NCBI RefSeq assembly: GCF_002028425.1
Contig: NZ_CP020042.1
Location: 620,001 to 684,000 of the forward strand
Source: Streptomyces katrae
Lineage (GTDB): Bacteria; Actinomycetota; Actinomycetes; Streptomycetales; Streptomycetaceae
Length of the DNA: 64,000 nucleotides
Direction: 5' to 3'
The position numbers were made by a program, and so were the translations under genes. The stretch's first letter is position 1. Every line of letters starts with the position of its first letter. The notes below the pieces were generated by a model. That model saw nothing but the letters and a program-made list of their open reading frames with translations, was not told the DNA's origin and did no database searches. This document shows positions 17,664-26,844 of the stretch, in pieces.

Positions 17664-17783
17664 GTGAGCGTCCATCTGACCCACACCCAGCGCCGGATCA
17701 CGGACATCATCAGCAAGTACCTGGCTCTCCGCGGCGAGGGACCCACCGTCCGGGACATCGGCGATGTCGGACTACAGGGCTAG
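17664..17783 (+). pseudogene. LexA-like DNA-binding N-terminal fragment
   Basis: A GTG-started frame of 39 codons encodes LTHTQRRITDIISKYLALRG followed by PTVRDIGDVGL and a stop. This resembles the winged-helix N-terminus of LexA and LexA-like Streptomyces proteins, which continues for some 170 more residues in an intact gene. Here it ends at once, and its stop overlaps the stop of the LAL regulator on the other strand. It is probably a truncated remnant. Confidence 0.4.
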
Positions 17784-20614
17784 CCGGCGCGGCGCAGGAG
17801 GTCGGAGAGGGCGAGGCGGGAGGAGACGTCGAGTTTGCGGTAGGCGCGGGAGAGGTGGGTCTCCACTGTGCGGGGGCTGAGGAAGAGCCGTTCGGCGATC
17901 TCGCGGGTGCGCAGGCCCGTCGCGGCCAGTTCGGCGATCTCCCGTTCGCGGCCGCTGAGCAGGCCCAAGGGGTGCGCGGTGCGGGAGTCGGCGGCGAGTT
18001 CGGTTCGCGCGCGGGTCACCAGTTGCCCGACGAGCAGTGCCCCGCGGGTGCGTGCGATCGCCTCGGCGGCGTCGAGCCGCGCGAAAGCTTCGGCCGCGCC
18101 GTGGGCCTGGTGGAAGGAGCGTGCTCCGGTCGCCAGCGTCCAGGCGTACTGCACGGGCGTCCCGGCGGACTGGAACGCGTCGGCGGCGAGGGCGAACAGT
18201 GCGGCCGCCGCGTGGTGTTCGCCGTCGGTCGCGTGGAGGTGGGCGCGGGCGGCGAGGGCGTGGGCCTGTTGGACGGACAGGCCGAGGCGGTCGGCTTCCG
18301 CTTCGGCGGTCTTGATGAGGTGTTGTGCTTCTTCGCGGTCGCCGAGGTCGAGGGTGGCGGTCGCCAGCAGGGAGAGCATGTAAGGCCGTGAGAAGGGTCT
18401 GACGTGGGGGAGTTGTCTGCCGCGCCCGGGGTCCAGCAGGGTCCGCCGGCATCCGGCGGGGTCACCGGCGAGGAGTCGGGCGTGGGCGAGCAGGCAGGTC
18501 GCCGAGGCGGTCCACCAGCTGTGGCCGGCTGGGGCGGCGCCGGTCGCCTCCTCGGTGAGGGCGATGGCGGCACCGGCGTACTCCTGTCCGCGGGTCCAGA
18601 TCAGCGCGAGCGCGCTGATCGCCTGTGCCAGGGTGACCGCGGGTGGTACGCCCAGGGAGCCGGCCAGGTTCTCAGCTCCCCGGGCGTGCTGGTGGGAGGC
18701 GTCCAGGTGGCCGGTCCAGAGTTCGGTTATGGCGAGTCCGAGGAGCCGGTGGAGCAGGACGGGGCGCAGGTGGCGTCTGCGGTCGGTGGTAAGTCCTCGG
18801 CTCAGGTGGCGGGCCGCGTCGGTGAACCGTTCGAGGTAGAGTTCGGCGCTGCCGAGTAGGGCGAGGGTCTCGGGTGTGCGTCCGGCGTGCGGGTCCGGGA
18901 GGGCATCCACGAGCCTGGCGCAGTGGGCGACTTCGTCGATCGCTTCGGCCGCGTCGCTGGAGTGGGTGTGGCAGAGGGCGTCGAGTACCCGGAGGACGGC
19001 GTGGTTCGCCTCGTTGGTGCGGTCGGTCTCTCCCAGGGCCTGGACGGCCTGCCGGAGCAATGCGCGGGCCTGGTCGTGCGTTCCGCTCAGGACGTGGACC
19101 AGCCCGTGCTCGACGACCAGTTCGACGGCTTCGGCCGGTAGCGGGCGGGGCAGCGGACGCGGGAGCAGGCCGAGGGCGGTGTCGGTGATGGCGGTCGCCT
19201 CCGCGAACCGGCCGAGCTGTCGTTCGGCGCCGGCGCAGACGGCGTGGGCGTGGAGGAGTTGCCGTCCGGTGAGTGCCGCCGCCCGGTGTCCCAGCAGGTC
19301 GTGCGCGCGGGTGCGGGCCTCGTCGAGTTGGCCCGAGTCGATCAGCGCACGGCAGCAGGCGAGTTCCAGCTCGTTGCGGGCGGCGGCGCCGGCTTCGCAG
19401 TCGGGGAGGGATTCCAGGGCGAGTCGCAGCCAGTGCGCAGCGGCCCCCGGTTCCTGTGCGGCGATCTCCGTGGCCCCGTCCGCCAGGGCGCGCGCGGCGA
19501 GTGCGGCGTCGCTGCCGAGCAGCTGCTCGGCGTGCCGGGCCCGGTCGTGGGCCCGGCCGCCCCGGGCGGTGATGAGGTCCAGGGCCCGGCGGTGGGCGCG
19601 CAGCCGGAAGGAGAGCCCGGCCCGCTCGTGCGCGACGTGGCCGACGACGGGGTGGCGGAAGGCCAAGCCGCCTCGCCAGTCCGCCTGGCGGACCAGGTCC
19701 GCGGCCTCCAGTTCGGCGAGTGCGTCGAGGGTGGGGTCCGTTCCCACTTGGGAGATCCGGGCGATGTCCTCCGGCCGGAACGGGCTGCCGACCACGGCGG
19801 CGGCCGATGCGGTGAGCACGGCCTGCGGTGACAGCGCGTCGAACTCGGCGATCAGCGGTTCCGCGGTGCGAAGCAGCCCGGCGCTGTCGGTGCCGGCGCG
19901 GTCGGGCCAGTACGCGGGGTGCCAGTTGGCCGCGATGAGCAGCTGCGCGTACTGCGGATTGCCTTCGGCCGCGGCGCACAACCCGGCCGCGTAGTCCTGG
20001 AGTTCGGCCGGGGTGGGCGGTCCGGAGCCCGCGGGGGCGGGCCGGTCGGCCAGCAGTGCGGCCACGGCTTCGGGGGTGAGGGGGCTCGGTTGGACCTGCG
20101 TCACCGTTCCGGTGCGCGCCCCCTCGGCCAGGGCCTCGCGCAGCTCGGGTGCGGTCCGGCCGGGGCGGTGGGCGAGGGCGAGCAGGAACGGGGCGGGCGG
20201 CACCGAGCGCACCAGCCGTACCAGCAGCGCCGTCGAGTCCGGATCGCACAGGTGGACATCGTCCAGCACGAGGACGCAGCCCGCGGCCCATTCGGCGAGC
20301 CGGCCGGCAGCCTCGTCGAACCGCTGCCGCGGACCGCCGGCCGCCCGCCGTGCCTGCCAGGCATCGTGGAACACCTGCAGGGGGAGGGAGCCGCCACGCA
20401 GGGCGCGGGTGCGGATCACCGGGATCCCCCGCTGGTCGGCCAGCTGCGCAAGGGCGGTGGCCAGGCGGGTCTTCCCGCTGCCGGGTTCCCCAGAGAGCTC
20501 GACGATCGAGCCCCGACCGTCACTCAATGTCGCCAATGACCATTTGAAAACGTCGAGTTCGGCCTCTCGCCCGACGAGAAGCCCGCTGGCGGCCGGAGGA
20601 CGCACTGCGGCCAT
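17780..20614 (-). CDS. LuxR-family regulator with AAA ATPase domain (LAL type)
   Basis: 944 residues from ATG 20614, with GGGAGGA upstream. The N-terminal ATPase module has Walker A GEPGSGKT and Walker B VLVLDDVH; a long helical TPR-like middle follows. The C-terminus is a LuxR/GerE helix-turn-helix (LSGREREIAELAATGLRTREIAERLFLSPRTVETHLSRAYRKL, read in two parts). LAL proteins (large ATP-binding regulators of the LuxR family) activate antibiotic and secondary-metabolite genes. It is divergent from the SARP gene at 20882 across a shared 267-base control region. It may be the pathway activator of the cluster at 1-16 kb, although gene debris separates them. Confidence 0.93.
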   Translation of the reverse strand: MAAVRPPAASGLLVGREAELDVFKWSLATLSDGRGSIVELSGEPGSGKTRLATALAQLADQRGIPVIRTRALRGGSLPLQVFHDAWQARRAAGGPRQRFDEAAGRLAEWAAGCVLVLDDVHLCDPDSTALLVRLVRSVPPAPFLLALAHRPGRTAPELREALAEGARTGTVTQVQPSPLTPEAVAALLADRPAPAGSGPPTPAELQDYAAGLCAAAEGNPQYAQLLIAANWHPAYWPDRAGTDSAGLLRTAEPLIAEFDALSPQAVLTASAAAVVGSPFRPEDIARISQVGTDPTLDALAELEAADLVRQADWRGGLAFRHPVVGHVAHERAGLSFRLRAHRRALDLITARGGRAHDRARHAEQLLGSDAALAARALADGATEIAAQEPGAAAHWLRLALESLPDCEAGAAARNELELACCRALIDSGQLDEARTRAHDLLGHRAAALTGRQLLHAHAVCAGAERQLGRFAEATAITDTALGLLPRPLPRPLPAEAVELVVEHGLVHVLSGTHDQARALLRQAVQALGETDRTNEANHAVLRVLDALCHTHSSDAAEAIDEVAHCARLVDALPDPHAGRTPETLALLGSAELYLERFTDAARHLSRGLTTDRRRHLRPVLLHRLLGLAITELWTGHLDASHQHARGAENLAGSLGVPPAVTLAQAISALALIWTRGQEYAGAAIALTEEATGAAPAGHSWWTASATCLLAHARLLAGDPAGCRRTLLDPGRGRQLPHVRPFSRPYMLSLLATATLDLGDREEAQHLIKTAEAEADRLGLSVQQAHALAARAHLHATDGEHHAAAALFALAADAFQSAGTPVQYAWTLATGARSFHQAHGAAEAFARLDAAEAIARTRGALLVGQLVTRARTELAADSRTAHPLGLLSGREREIAELAATGLRTREIAERLFLSPRTVETHLSRAYRKLDVSSRLALSDLLRRAG

Positions 20615-20760
20615 GGCGCCGTCCTCCCTCTTGGGACGTGTATATGACAACCTTACAGATACCGGACGGGCGGCTCGACTTCCACATGTGAAGCAGCGTG
20701 ATCATTCTACTGACTGCGGCCACGGGGACGCATACGCCGTCACCGCGGCGGCACGGGAGG

Positions 20761-20796
20761 GATACGTACAGCGACTCCGGCAGATACGTACAGCGA
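20761..20796 (+). promoter_or_regulatory. 22-bp-spaced direct repeat upstream of the SARP gene
   Basis: GATACGTACAGCGA occurs at 20761-20774 and again, identical, at 20783-20796, a period of 22 bp, exactly two helical turns. SARP and AfsR-type activators bind direct repeats at 11- or 22-bp periods on one DNA face. The copies lie about 85-120 bases before the SARP start and inside the divergent control region, so the protein may regulate itself or the LAL gene. Confidence 0.6.
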
Positions 20797-20881
20797 TTAC
20801 GTGGTTCCCCCGACGTCTGCGGATCCGCGGCCGATGAAGCTGGGGTCGCTTCCGCTACCGAAAGGCTGGTACACCGTGACC

Positions 20882-22726
20882 ATGCGTGAGATGCCGGTCG
20901 TACGGCAGGGCATGGCAGCCGTCCGGTTCTCCCTCCTCGGGCCGATGTCGGTCCAGGTCGGGGACGACTTGCTCGCGCTCGGCCCGCTCAAACAGCGGGT
21001 CGTCCTCGCCATGCTGCTCTGCCGTCCCAACAGGTTCGTCCCGGTCGACCAGTTGATCGAGGCCGTCTGGGCCGACGAACCGCCCCGAACGGCGCGGAAG
21101 AACATCCAGGTCTACGTCTCGGCCCTGCGCAGGACGCTGGACAGCGCCGGAGAGCGGATCGTCCACGGGCCCGGGGGCTACCTGCTGCGGCTCGCCGAGC
21201 CCGAGCTGGACGTCCTCAGGTTCCAGGCGCTGGCCAGGACCGCGCGGCAGACCGCTGCGGATGGCCAACTCGAGGCGGCCTTCCATCTGTTCGACCGCGC
21301 CAGGCGGCTGTGGACCGGGCCGCCGCTCCCCGAGCTGCGCTGCTCCGAGCTGGTGCGGGGGCAGGCCGGCCTGCTGGTCGGCCGCTACCTCGCGGTCTGC
21401 GAGGACTGGGCCGAGGCCGGGCTGGAGTCGGGCCGGCCCGCGGAGGTCGTCGAGGTGACAACGGGCCTGCTGGAACGGCATCCGATGCGGGAACGGCTGC
21501 GGGCGGCGCACCTGTCGGCACTGCACCGTTGCGGGCGCCGAGCGGAGGCCCTGGCCGGGTACGAGGAGGTACGACAGCTCCTGTCCAGGGAACTGGGACT
21601 GCCCCCGAGCGCCGCCCTGACCACGCTGTACGAGTCGATCCTCGCCGACGACGGGCACGCCCCGTGCCCCGGTCGGCCGAGCGGGGCGGCACAGCGCCGC
21701 GCACCCGTCGCGCTCCCCGCCGACGTCTGCGACTTCACCGGTCGCGGCGAGCAACTCGGGGAACTGCTGGTGGCGGTGTCGGACGGCGGGGCCGTCGCCC
21801 TGGTCACCGGACCGGCCGGCGTGGGCAAGACCGTCCTCGCGGTCCACGCCGCGCACGGCATGGCGGACCGCTTCCCCGACGGCCGGATCCACCTCAGGCT
21901 CCGCGAGCCGGACGGATCCCGTCGGTCACCCGCGTCGGTGGCGGCCGAACTCCTGCGGTACGCGGGCCGGGACATCCGGTCGGCGGAACACCTCGACCAG
22001 GCCACCGCGCTGTGGCGGGACTGGCTGGCCGACCGCAGAGTACTGCTCGTGCTGGACGACGCACCCGACGAGGCGAGTGTGCGCCCCCTGCTGCCCGGCA
22101 CCGGGGACAGCAGTGTCATCGTCACGGCCCGGACCCGGCTCGCCGGGCTGGCCGGCACCCATCGGGTGGACCTGCCGCCGTTCTCCGTCGAGGAGGCGCT
22201 GGACCTGATGGACCGGATCACCGGCCGGGTGCGCGGCGACCTGGCGGCGGCCGAACGCGTCGTGCGGTCCTGCGGCATGCTCCCGCTCGCGGTCCGTGTG
22301 GCCGGCCTCAAACTCACCGTGCTGCGGCACCTGCCGCTCGCGGAGTACGCGGACCGGCTGTCCGATCCGCGCATCGTGCTGGACGAACTCGCCGTGGGCG
22401 ACCTCGACGTGCGGTCACTGGTCGCCGAGGAGTGGCGGCGGCTGGAGGACTCCCATCGTTCCGCGCTGGTCCGGCTCGGGGCGCTGCCGGGCCCGTCGGT
22501 GTTCACCGCGGAGCGTGCGGCGGTCGCGCTGGGGTGCGCTCCGGACGCGGCACGGCGTCAGATCGAGCGGCTGATCGAGGCCGGGCTGGTCCTCTCGCCG
22601 GCGAGCGAGGTCACCGCGCACTTGGCGGTGTACACGCTGCCGCACCTCACCTGCCTGCTCGCCCGGGAGCAGGCCCGGTGGACGACGCCCGCCGAACAGC
22701 ACGGGTGGGAGCCGAGTGTGCGCTGA
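20882..22726 (+). CDS. AfsR-type SARP regulator (BTAD + NB-ARC)
   Basis: 614 residues from ATG 20882; an in-frame GTG at 20876 is also possible. Domains in order: OmpR-like winged helix (FSLLGPMSVQVGDDLLALGPLKQRVVLAMLL ... IQVYVSALRRTL, read in parts), bacterial transcriptional activation domain (ELEAAFHLFDRARRLWTGPPLPEL ... LHRCGRRAEALAGYEEVRQLL), then an NB-ARC ATPase with P-loop GPAGVGKT and VLLVLDDA. It ends soon after the winged-helix part of NB-ARC, so the TPR tail of AfsR (about 990 residues) is missing. It is divergent from the LAL gene. It is probably a DNA-binding activator of secondary metabolism, possibly self-regulated through the 22-bp repeat upstream. Confidence 0.93.
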   Translation: MREMPVVRQGMAAVRFSLLGPMSVQVGDDLLALGPLKQRVVLAMLLCRPNRFVPVDQLIEAVWADEPPRTARKNIQVYVSALRRTLDSAGERIVHGPGGYLLRLAEPELDVLRFQALARTARQTAADGQLEAAFHLFDRARRLWTGPPLPELRCSELVRGQAGLLVGRYLAVCEDWAEAGLESGRPAEVVEVTTGLLERHPMRERLRAAHLSALHRCGRRAEALAGYEEVRQLLSRELGLPPSAALTTLYESILADDGHAPCPGRPSGAAQRRAPVALPADVCDFTGRGEQLGELLVAVSDGGAVALVTGPAGVGKTVLAVHAAHGMADRFPDGRIHLRLREPDGSRRSPASVAAELLRYAGRDIRSAEHLDQATALWRDWLADRRVLLVLDDAPDEASVRPLLPGTGDSSVIVTARTRLAGLAGTHRVDLPPFSVEEALDLMDRITGRVRGDLAAAERVVRSCGMLPLAVRVAGLKLTVLRHLPLAEYADRLSDPRIVLDELAVGDLDVRSLVAEEWRRLEDSHRSALVRLGALPGPSVFTAERAAVALGCAPDAARRQIERLIEAGLVLSPASEVTAHLAVYTLPHLTCLLAREQARWTTPAEQHGWEPSVR

Positions 22727-22821
22727 GCGAGCCTCCGTGGAGGGGCGGGGGGAGCGGAGGCGGACCGGGGGACGATGCCGGTACCAGCGGCATCGCGCCT
22801 CCGGCCTGCGGGCATGGGCCG

Positions 22822-23943
22822 TCAGCGCGGCGCGGCGGGCCCTCCTCCTTCGGCATCGTCGGGTTTCCTCTCCGGGTCGGGCCGGTAGGGGGTGTCGAGC
22901 AGTTCGAGGAGCTGCGGGTGGATCAGTGCTCCGGGGAGGCGGGGGTGGTCGGTGAGGATGCCTGCTGCGCGCAGGCGGTCCAGCGCCGGCTGCGGCTCGT
23001 GCGCGACGCGGTCGCGCAGCCAGGCGGCCGAGACCGCCGGTGCGGCGCGGAGCTGGGTGAGGACGGCCACGGCCGCGGGATCGTCGGTCACCTGCGCGAG
23101 GGCGGTGTCGAGCAGCCGGCCGTGGGCCGTGAGCGTGCGGGTGCGGTGCCGGGCGGTCTCGGTCACCGCGCGGGCGAAGAGTGCTCCCCAGCGGGTGAGG
23201 TCGCCGTCGGCCGCGGCGACCAGGGCCGTGTCGTGCTCGGCGTGGTGCTGTTCGGCCCAGGCGTCGAGATCGAGCAGCAGGCCGGGCAACAGGCCTGCCG
23301 CCACCAGGTCGCACTGGGCGAGCAGGCGGGCGGTGCGGCCATTGGCGTCAGCGAACGGATGGATCGTCAGCAGTCCTGCCATGGCGAGCGCGGCGGCGTC
23401 CAGCGGGGGCGCGGTGGTGCGGGTGCCCCAGTGGTGCCAGTACTCGATCCGCTCCCTCAACTGCGGACCCGCCGCGGTCGCGATCGAGAAGATCTGCCCG
23501 TCGGGCCAGGTGACGGTGGAGGACGAGCGGCGGAAGCCGCCTCGGGCGGTGATGTTGGGGTCCCCCGCGATCAGCATGCGGTGCAGTTCGGCGAGCGCGT
23601 CCGGGGTGAAGCAGGGTCGTCGGCCGGGGTGTTCAAGCAGCTCGGCGCGGACCGAGTGGACGGCGAGCAGGCCGGTCGCGCTCCGTGTCTCGGCCGCGGC
23701 GGCGAGTTGCTCGGCCAGCTGTGCCGGGTCGATTCCGGCGATGCGGTTCAGGTGGAGCTTGGGCCGCCACCGGGGGCGGTGGAAGAGGTCGGGGTCGTCC
23801 AGATGCGTGCGGGTTGCGGCCGTCAGCTCGGCCAGCCCGTCGAGTGCCCGGCGGCGGGCGGCGGGCGGGATCGCGACGGCGTCGAGCGGCGGTGCGACGG
23901 GAAGCACCCGTCGCACCGCCGCCGTGGTGGAACGGTCGTGCAT
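22822..23943 (-). CDS. Fic-family protein
   Basis: 373 residues. The Fic core motif is HPFADANGRTAR, matching HPFxx(D/G)NGRxxR with Ala for the first Gly; the catalytic His, the anion-binding NGR and the Arg are all present. A preceding GFRRSSSTVTWPDGQIF resembles the flap that docks the target. A C-terminal winged-helix-like part (VLTQLRAAPAVSAAWLRDRV...LDRLRAAGIL) is common in Fic proteins with built-in regulation. Fic enzymes transfer AMP or another phosphate-linked group to hydroxyl side chains. No inhibitory (S/T)xxxE(G/N) helix was identified. The ATG overlaps the stop of the secreted-protein gene (TGATG), so the two are coupled, an unusual pairing. Confidence 0.92.
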   Translation of the reverse strand: MHDRSTTAAVRRVLPVAPPLDAVAIPPAARRRALDGLAELTAATRTHLDDPDLFHRPRWRPKLHLNRIAGIDPAQLAEQLAAAAETRSATGLLAVHSVRAELLEHPGRRPCFTPDALAELHRMLIAGDPNITARGGFRRSSSTVTWPDGQIFSIATAAGPQLRERIEYWHHWGTRTTAPPLDAAALAMAGLLTIHPFADANGRTARLLAQCDLVAAGLLPGLLLDLDAWAEQHHAEHDTALVAAADGDLTRWGALFARAVTETARHRTRTLTAHGRLLDTALAQVTDDPAAVAVLTQLRAAPAVSAAWLRDRVAHEPQPALDRLRAAGILTDHPRLPGALIHPQLLELLDTPYRPDPERKPDDAEGGGPAAPR

Positions 23944-24650
23944 CAGCAGGGGACGGCCGTGATCGCGCCGGTCGGCGCGGTGACGTTCGCGAACTCGACG
24001 GTGGTCTGACCGAGCCAGTTCGTCGTCGTGATCATGTATTCCTTGGTCTGGTACTCCACGTCCAGCGCAAAGCCCTGTCCCGGGTTGAGCGTGATCTCGA
24101 AGCCGATGGACTTTTCGGTCGTCGAGTTGAGCTCGCCGCCGACGGAGACAGTGAGCAGCTTCGCCGCCGTGGCCGAGATGTTCCCGCTGACCTTGTAGCT
24201 CACCGTGTACTTGGAGCTCTCGTTCCACTTCATCGGCGCGGGGCCGTCGTTCCTCTTGCAGGGCAGCCTCAGCTTCGCCTTCTCGCCCTCGCGGAAGGGG
24301 ACGGCGGAGTCCGCGCCGCCGCTGCTGCCCCCGCCGCTCGCACCGCTGCTGTCAGACTCGTAGCTGTAGCTCGGGTCGCCGGGGTAGGCGGGCTCAGCGG
24401 GCTCCGACTCCTTCGAGCCCGGGATGATGACCACTTCGCCACCGCCACCACCGCCGTAGTCGCCACCGCCGTAGTCGCCACCGCCCGAGCCGCCCGGGTC
24501 GTAGCCCGCGCCCGGGTCCCATTGGCAGTCGCTGTAGTACTCGCCCCAGCAGCCGTCGGCGGCAGCCGGGTGCGGGGCGACCAGCGCGGGCACGGCGGTG
24601 AGCACGGTGGCGCCGAGTGCGGCGGCCACCACGAATTTCCTGAGGTTCAT
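23943..24650 (-). CDS. Secreted Gly/Ser-rich protein of unknown function
   Basis: 235 residues. It has a clear signal peptide (MNLRKFVVAAALGATVLTAVPALVA, cleavage near AAA-DG), two cysteines soon after, a low-complexity Gly/Tyr/Asp segment (GGGDYGGGDYGGGGGG), a Ser/Gly-rich linker and a C-terminal region of about 110 residues with a beta-rich look (KYTVSYKVSGNISATAAKLL, SIGFEITLNPGQGFALDVEY). Four cysteines in total are compatible with extracellular disulfides. I do not recognise the C-terminal domain. It lies between a 52-residue peptide gene and a Fic gene, in one apparent operon. Confidence 0.85.
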   Translation of the reverse strand: MNLRKFVVAAALGATVLTAVPALVAPHPAAADGCWGEYYSDCQWDPGAGYDPGGSGGGDYGGGDYGGGGGGEVVIIPGSKESEPAEPAYPGDPSYSYESDSSGASGGGSSGGADSAVPFREGEKAKLRLPCKRNDGPAPMKWNESSKYTVSYKVSGNISATAAKLLTVSVGGELNSTTEKSIGFEITLNPGQGFALDVEYQTKEYMITTTNWLGQTTVEFANVTAPTGAITAVPC

Positions 24651-24731
24651 TCTCTGCTTTCCCTGAGAGAGCTGTCTGGCGATGCGAGAAGAGGGGTGCC
24701 CGGCGTGGCGTCGGGCACGCCGCTTCGGTGA

Positions 24732-24890
24732 TCAGACCTCGGCGGCGGTCGCGCCGACCACGCTGATGGAGGAGGTCTGGCCCTGGTCCATGCCGTTTGC
24801 CGGGCCCTGGGCGTCGAGCACCGAGCTGTGCGCCTCGACCTCGGCGACGTCCTCGGCCCGCTCCTCGGTGGGGTCGGCGTTCGCAGCCAT
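24732..24890 (-). CDS. 52-residue acidic peptide, possible RiPP-like precursor
   Basis: An ATG at 24890 with AGGGAGA upstream encodes 52 residues: an acidic N-terminal part (ADPTEERAEDVAEVEAHSSV) and a Gly/Gln/Ser-rich tail ending SSISVVGATAAEV. There is no signal peptide, cysteine or lysine. The leader-like acidic helix and small-residue tail resemble ribosomal peptide precursors or small actinomycete peptides of unknown role. It is the first gene of a three-gene minus operon (gap 81 bases to the secreted protein). An inverted repeat at 24985-25007 (arms ACCACCG/CGGTGGT) about 95 bases upstream could be an operator. Confidence 0.7.
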   Translation of the reverse strand: MAANADPTEERAEDVAEVEAHSSVLDAQGPANGMDQGQTSSISVVGATAAEV

Positions 24891-25401
24891 GTGAATCTCC
24901 CTGGCGTGGTGGGGACCGGGCCGACCGCGAAGCCCGCGGTCCGGCATGAGCAGAAGTTAGGAGGCGGGAGTTCGGCAACACCCGACCACCGGTATGCAAA
25001 CGGTGGTGACCCAGGTCAGCGGCCCGTACGCGGCTCCGTCGGCAGCGGCGCGGGCCTCACCGCGGGCCCGCCGGCCCCCGGTGAGGCCCCCCCCAGCAGC
25101 CCCCATACCGGTCCGCAACCGCGGGTAGACCGGATCACAACCCGCCGCGCAGGCCGCGGGACACCGGGTGGCAGCCGACGGGGCAGAGGGTTGGATGCCC
25201 GTCACGCGGCGATGCGACAAGCCGCCCACCGGGCCCATCGCGTTGTCCCGGACCCGGCCCGGACCGTCTCTGACGCGACCACGAACGGAGCTCCTTCACC
25301 CACGGTGAGCGGGCCTGGGGCCGATGGCCCGGTCCCCCGGCTCGCCCTGTCGGCCTCCCTTCATCCTCCTCCCGACCCACCTGGGCGGCAGCCCCCGCGG
25401 A
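24891..25401. other. Intergenic region with an inverted repeat
   Basis: No gene is supported. Near the left end is the perfect 7-bp inverted repeat 24985-24991 / 25001-25007 with a 9-base loop, placed as an operator for the peptide-gene operon. The rest, up to the kinase stop at 25402, is GC-rich and shows no recognised protein, RNA or repeat. Confidence 0.45.
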
Positions 25402-26844
25402 TCAGCGCGCGGTCGTGGGGGCCGGGCACCCCGGCAGGGCCGGCCGGTCCTTCGTGCGTACGGCGGGGAGCCAGGCCGTGGGGGGTGTGGAGCCGGGAGG
25501 GAGGCGGACGCGGAACCAGCGGGTGGACTGCTGGTCCTCCTCGTTGATGATGGGCTGCCCGTCGGACACCTGGCAGTCGGCGGCGAGGACGTCGCCGTGC
25601 CACACCCGGGTCGCCACGACGTTGTCCGCGGCGTACGGCCGCCGGGGGTCGATCGCCAGGCCCAGACTGCACTGCCGGTCCCGGTCGGCCCGCTCCCGAC
25701 ACCCCTTCTCGGCGTTGAACACCCGGATCGCGCCGGCCTTCGCCTCCGCGCCACCGGGCGGTGCGGACGGGCTCGCCCGCACCGCGTCCGACCACAGGGT
25801 CGCGCCCGCGATCCCGCACAGCGCGGTGGCCAGGACGGCGGCGCGGGCCCGGCCCCGCAGCCGTCCCGCCCCCGTCCCGCGGGTTCCCTGTTCGGCGGCG
25901 ATACGGGCGAGCAGGCTCTCGGCGGTGTGCGGGGCGCGCGCCGCGTGAGTGGGGGCGAGGCAGTCGGCCGCCAGCGCCCGCCAGAACGGCGGCACCGCGT
26001 GGTCCATGCGCAGCGCCACCCGCCCTTCGCCGTACCCCTGCACGGCGGCGCCCCGGGCCATGGGTGTGGCGCCGGAGAACGGGGAGGCGCCGGACGCGAA
26101 CACCTCGTGGATGATGATGCCCAGGGCCCAGATGTCGGCGCTCGGCCGGACCTGTACGCCGAGTTCCCCGAGCGGCGCCCGCCAGCGCTCGGGCGGGAGG
26201 TAGTCCAGGGTGCCCATGGGCGGCGCGTACCCGTGCGTGCCCGTCATCTCGGTGGCGAGGCCGAAGTCCGAGAGCTTCACGGAACGGTCGGTGCCCAGTA
26301 GGACGTTCTCCGGCTTGAGATCGGCGTGGACCCAGCCCGAGCGGTGGAGGTGGGCCAGTCCCTCGCAGATCCCCGCGATCAGCCGGGGGCGGTCGGCCTC
26401 GGCCACCCCCGCGTCGAGGAGTTCGCGCAGGCTGCCCGCGGCCCGCTCCATGACCAGCACGATCGCGCCGTCCAGCGAGGGGCGGTCGGGTGCGGCGAGG
26501 ACGAAGGAGTCCAGGAGACCGATCAGCCGGGGGTGGCCCGCCCTGCGCCCGAGTTCGACCTCGCGGCGCGCGGATTCCACGATCCTGCGCGTCTGGCGCG
26601 GGGCGTACCCGGCGGTCGGCATGATTTTCAGCGCGACGTCGGCTGGTCCCGCCGGCCCGCCCGCAGGGGCCGCGCCGCCGGTCCGCCCGGGGTACCCGTC
26701 GGCCGGCCGTGCCGCGTAGACCGTGGACCAGCCCCCGGACCCGATCAAGTCGGTGACCGCCCAGTCCCGCACCCGGTAGCCGGGCGGCAGGAGGTCCCTG
26801 CGCTCGCACTCCGTGGTGTCGCGCAGGCCGTTCGGCGGCGTCAT
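25402..26844 (-). CDS. Serine/threonine protein kinase with C-terminal membrane segment
   Basis: 480 residues. Kinase elements in order: glycine loop DLIGSGGWSTVYAA, VAIK-like lysine VALKIM, catalytic loop HADLKPEN (the usual HRD is HAD, so the Arg that contacts the activation-loop phosphate is missing), DFG, and APPMGTLDYLPPE with PPE in place of APE. A hydrophobic segment (RAAVLATALCGIAGATLW) follows the kinase domain. An extracytoplasmic tail of about 130 residues then carries three cysteines and WFRVRL. It is probably a membrane sensor kinase; loss of the HRD arginine suggests regulation without activation-loop phosphorylation. Its start overlaps the stop of the FHA gene (ATGA). Confidence 0.92.
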   Translation of the reverse strand: MTPPNGLRDTTECERRDLLPPGYRVRDWAVTDLIGSGGWSTVYAARPADGYPGRTGGAAPAGGPAGPADVALKIMPTAGYAPRQTRRIVESARREVELGRRAGHPRLIGLLDSFVLAAPDRPSLDGAIVLVMERAAGSLRELLDAGVAEADRPRLIAGICEGLAHLHRSGWVHADLKPENVLLGTDRSVKLSDFGLATEMTGTHGYAPPMGTLDYLPPERWRAPLGELGVQVRPSADIWALGIIIHEVFASGASPFSGATPMARGAAVQGYGEGRVALRMDHAVPPFWRALAADCLAPTHAARAPHTAESLLARIAAEQGTRGTGAGRLRGRARAAVLATALCGIAGATLWSDAVRASPSAPPGGAEAKAGAIRVFNAEKGCRERADRDRQCSLGLAIDPRRPYAADNVVATRVWHGDVLAADCQVSDGQPIINEEDQQSTRWFRVRLPPGSTPPTAWLPAVRTKDRPALPGCPAPTTAR

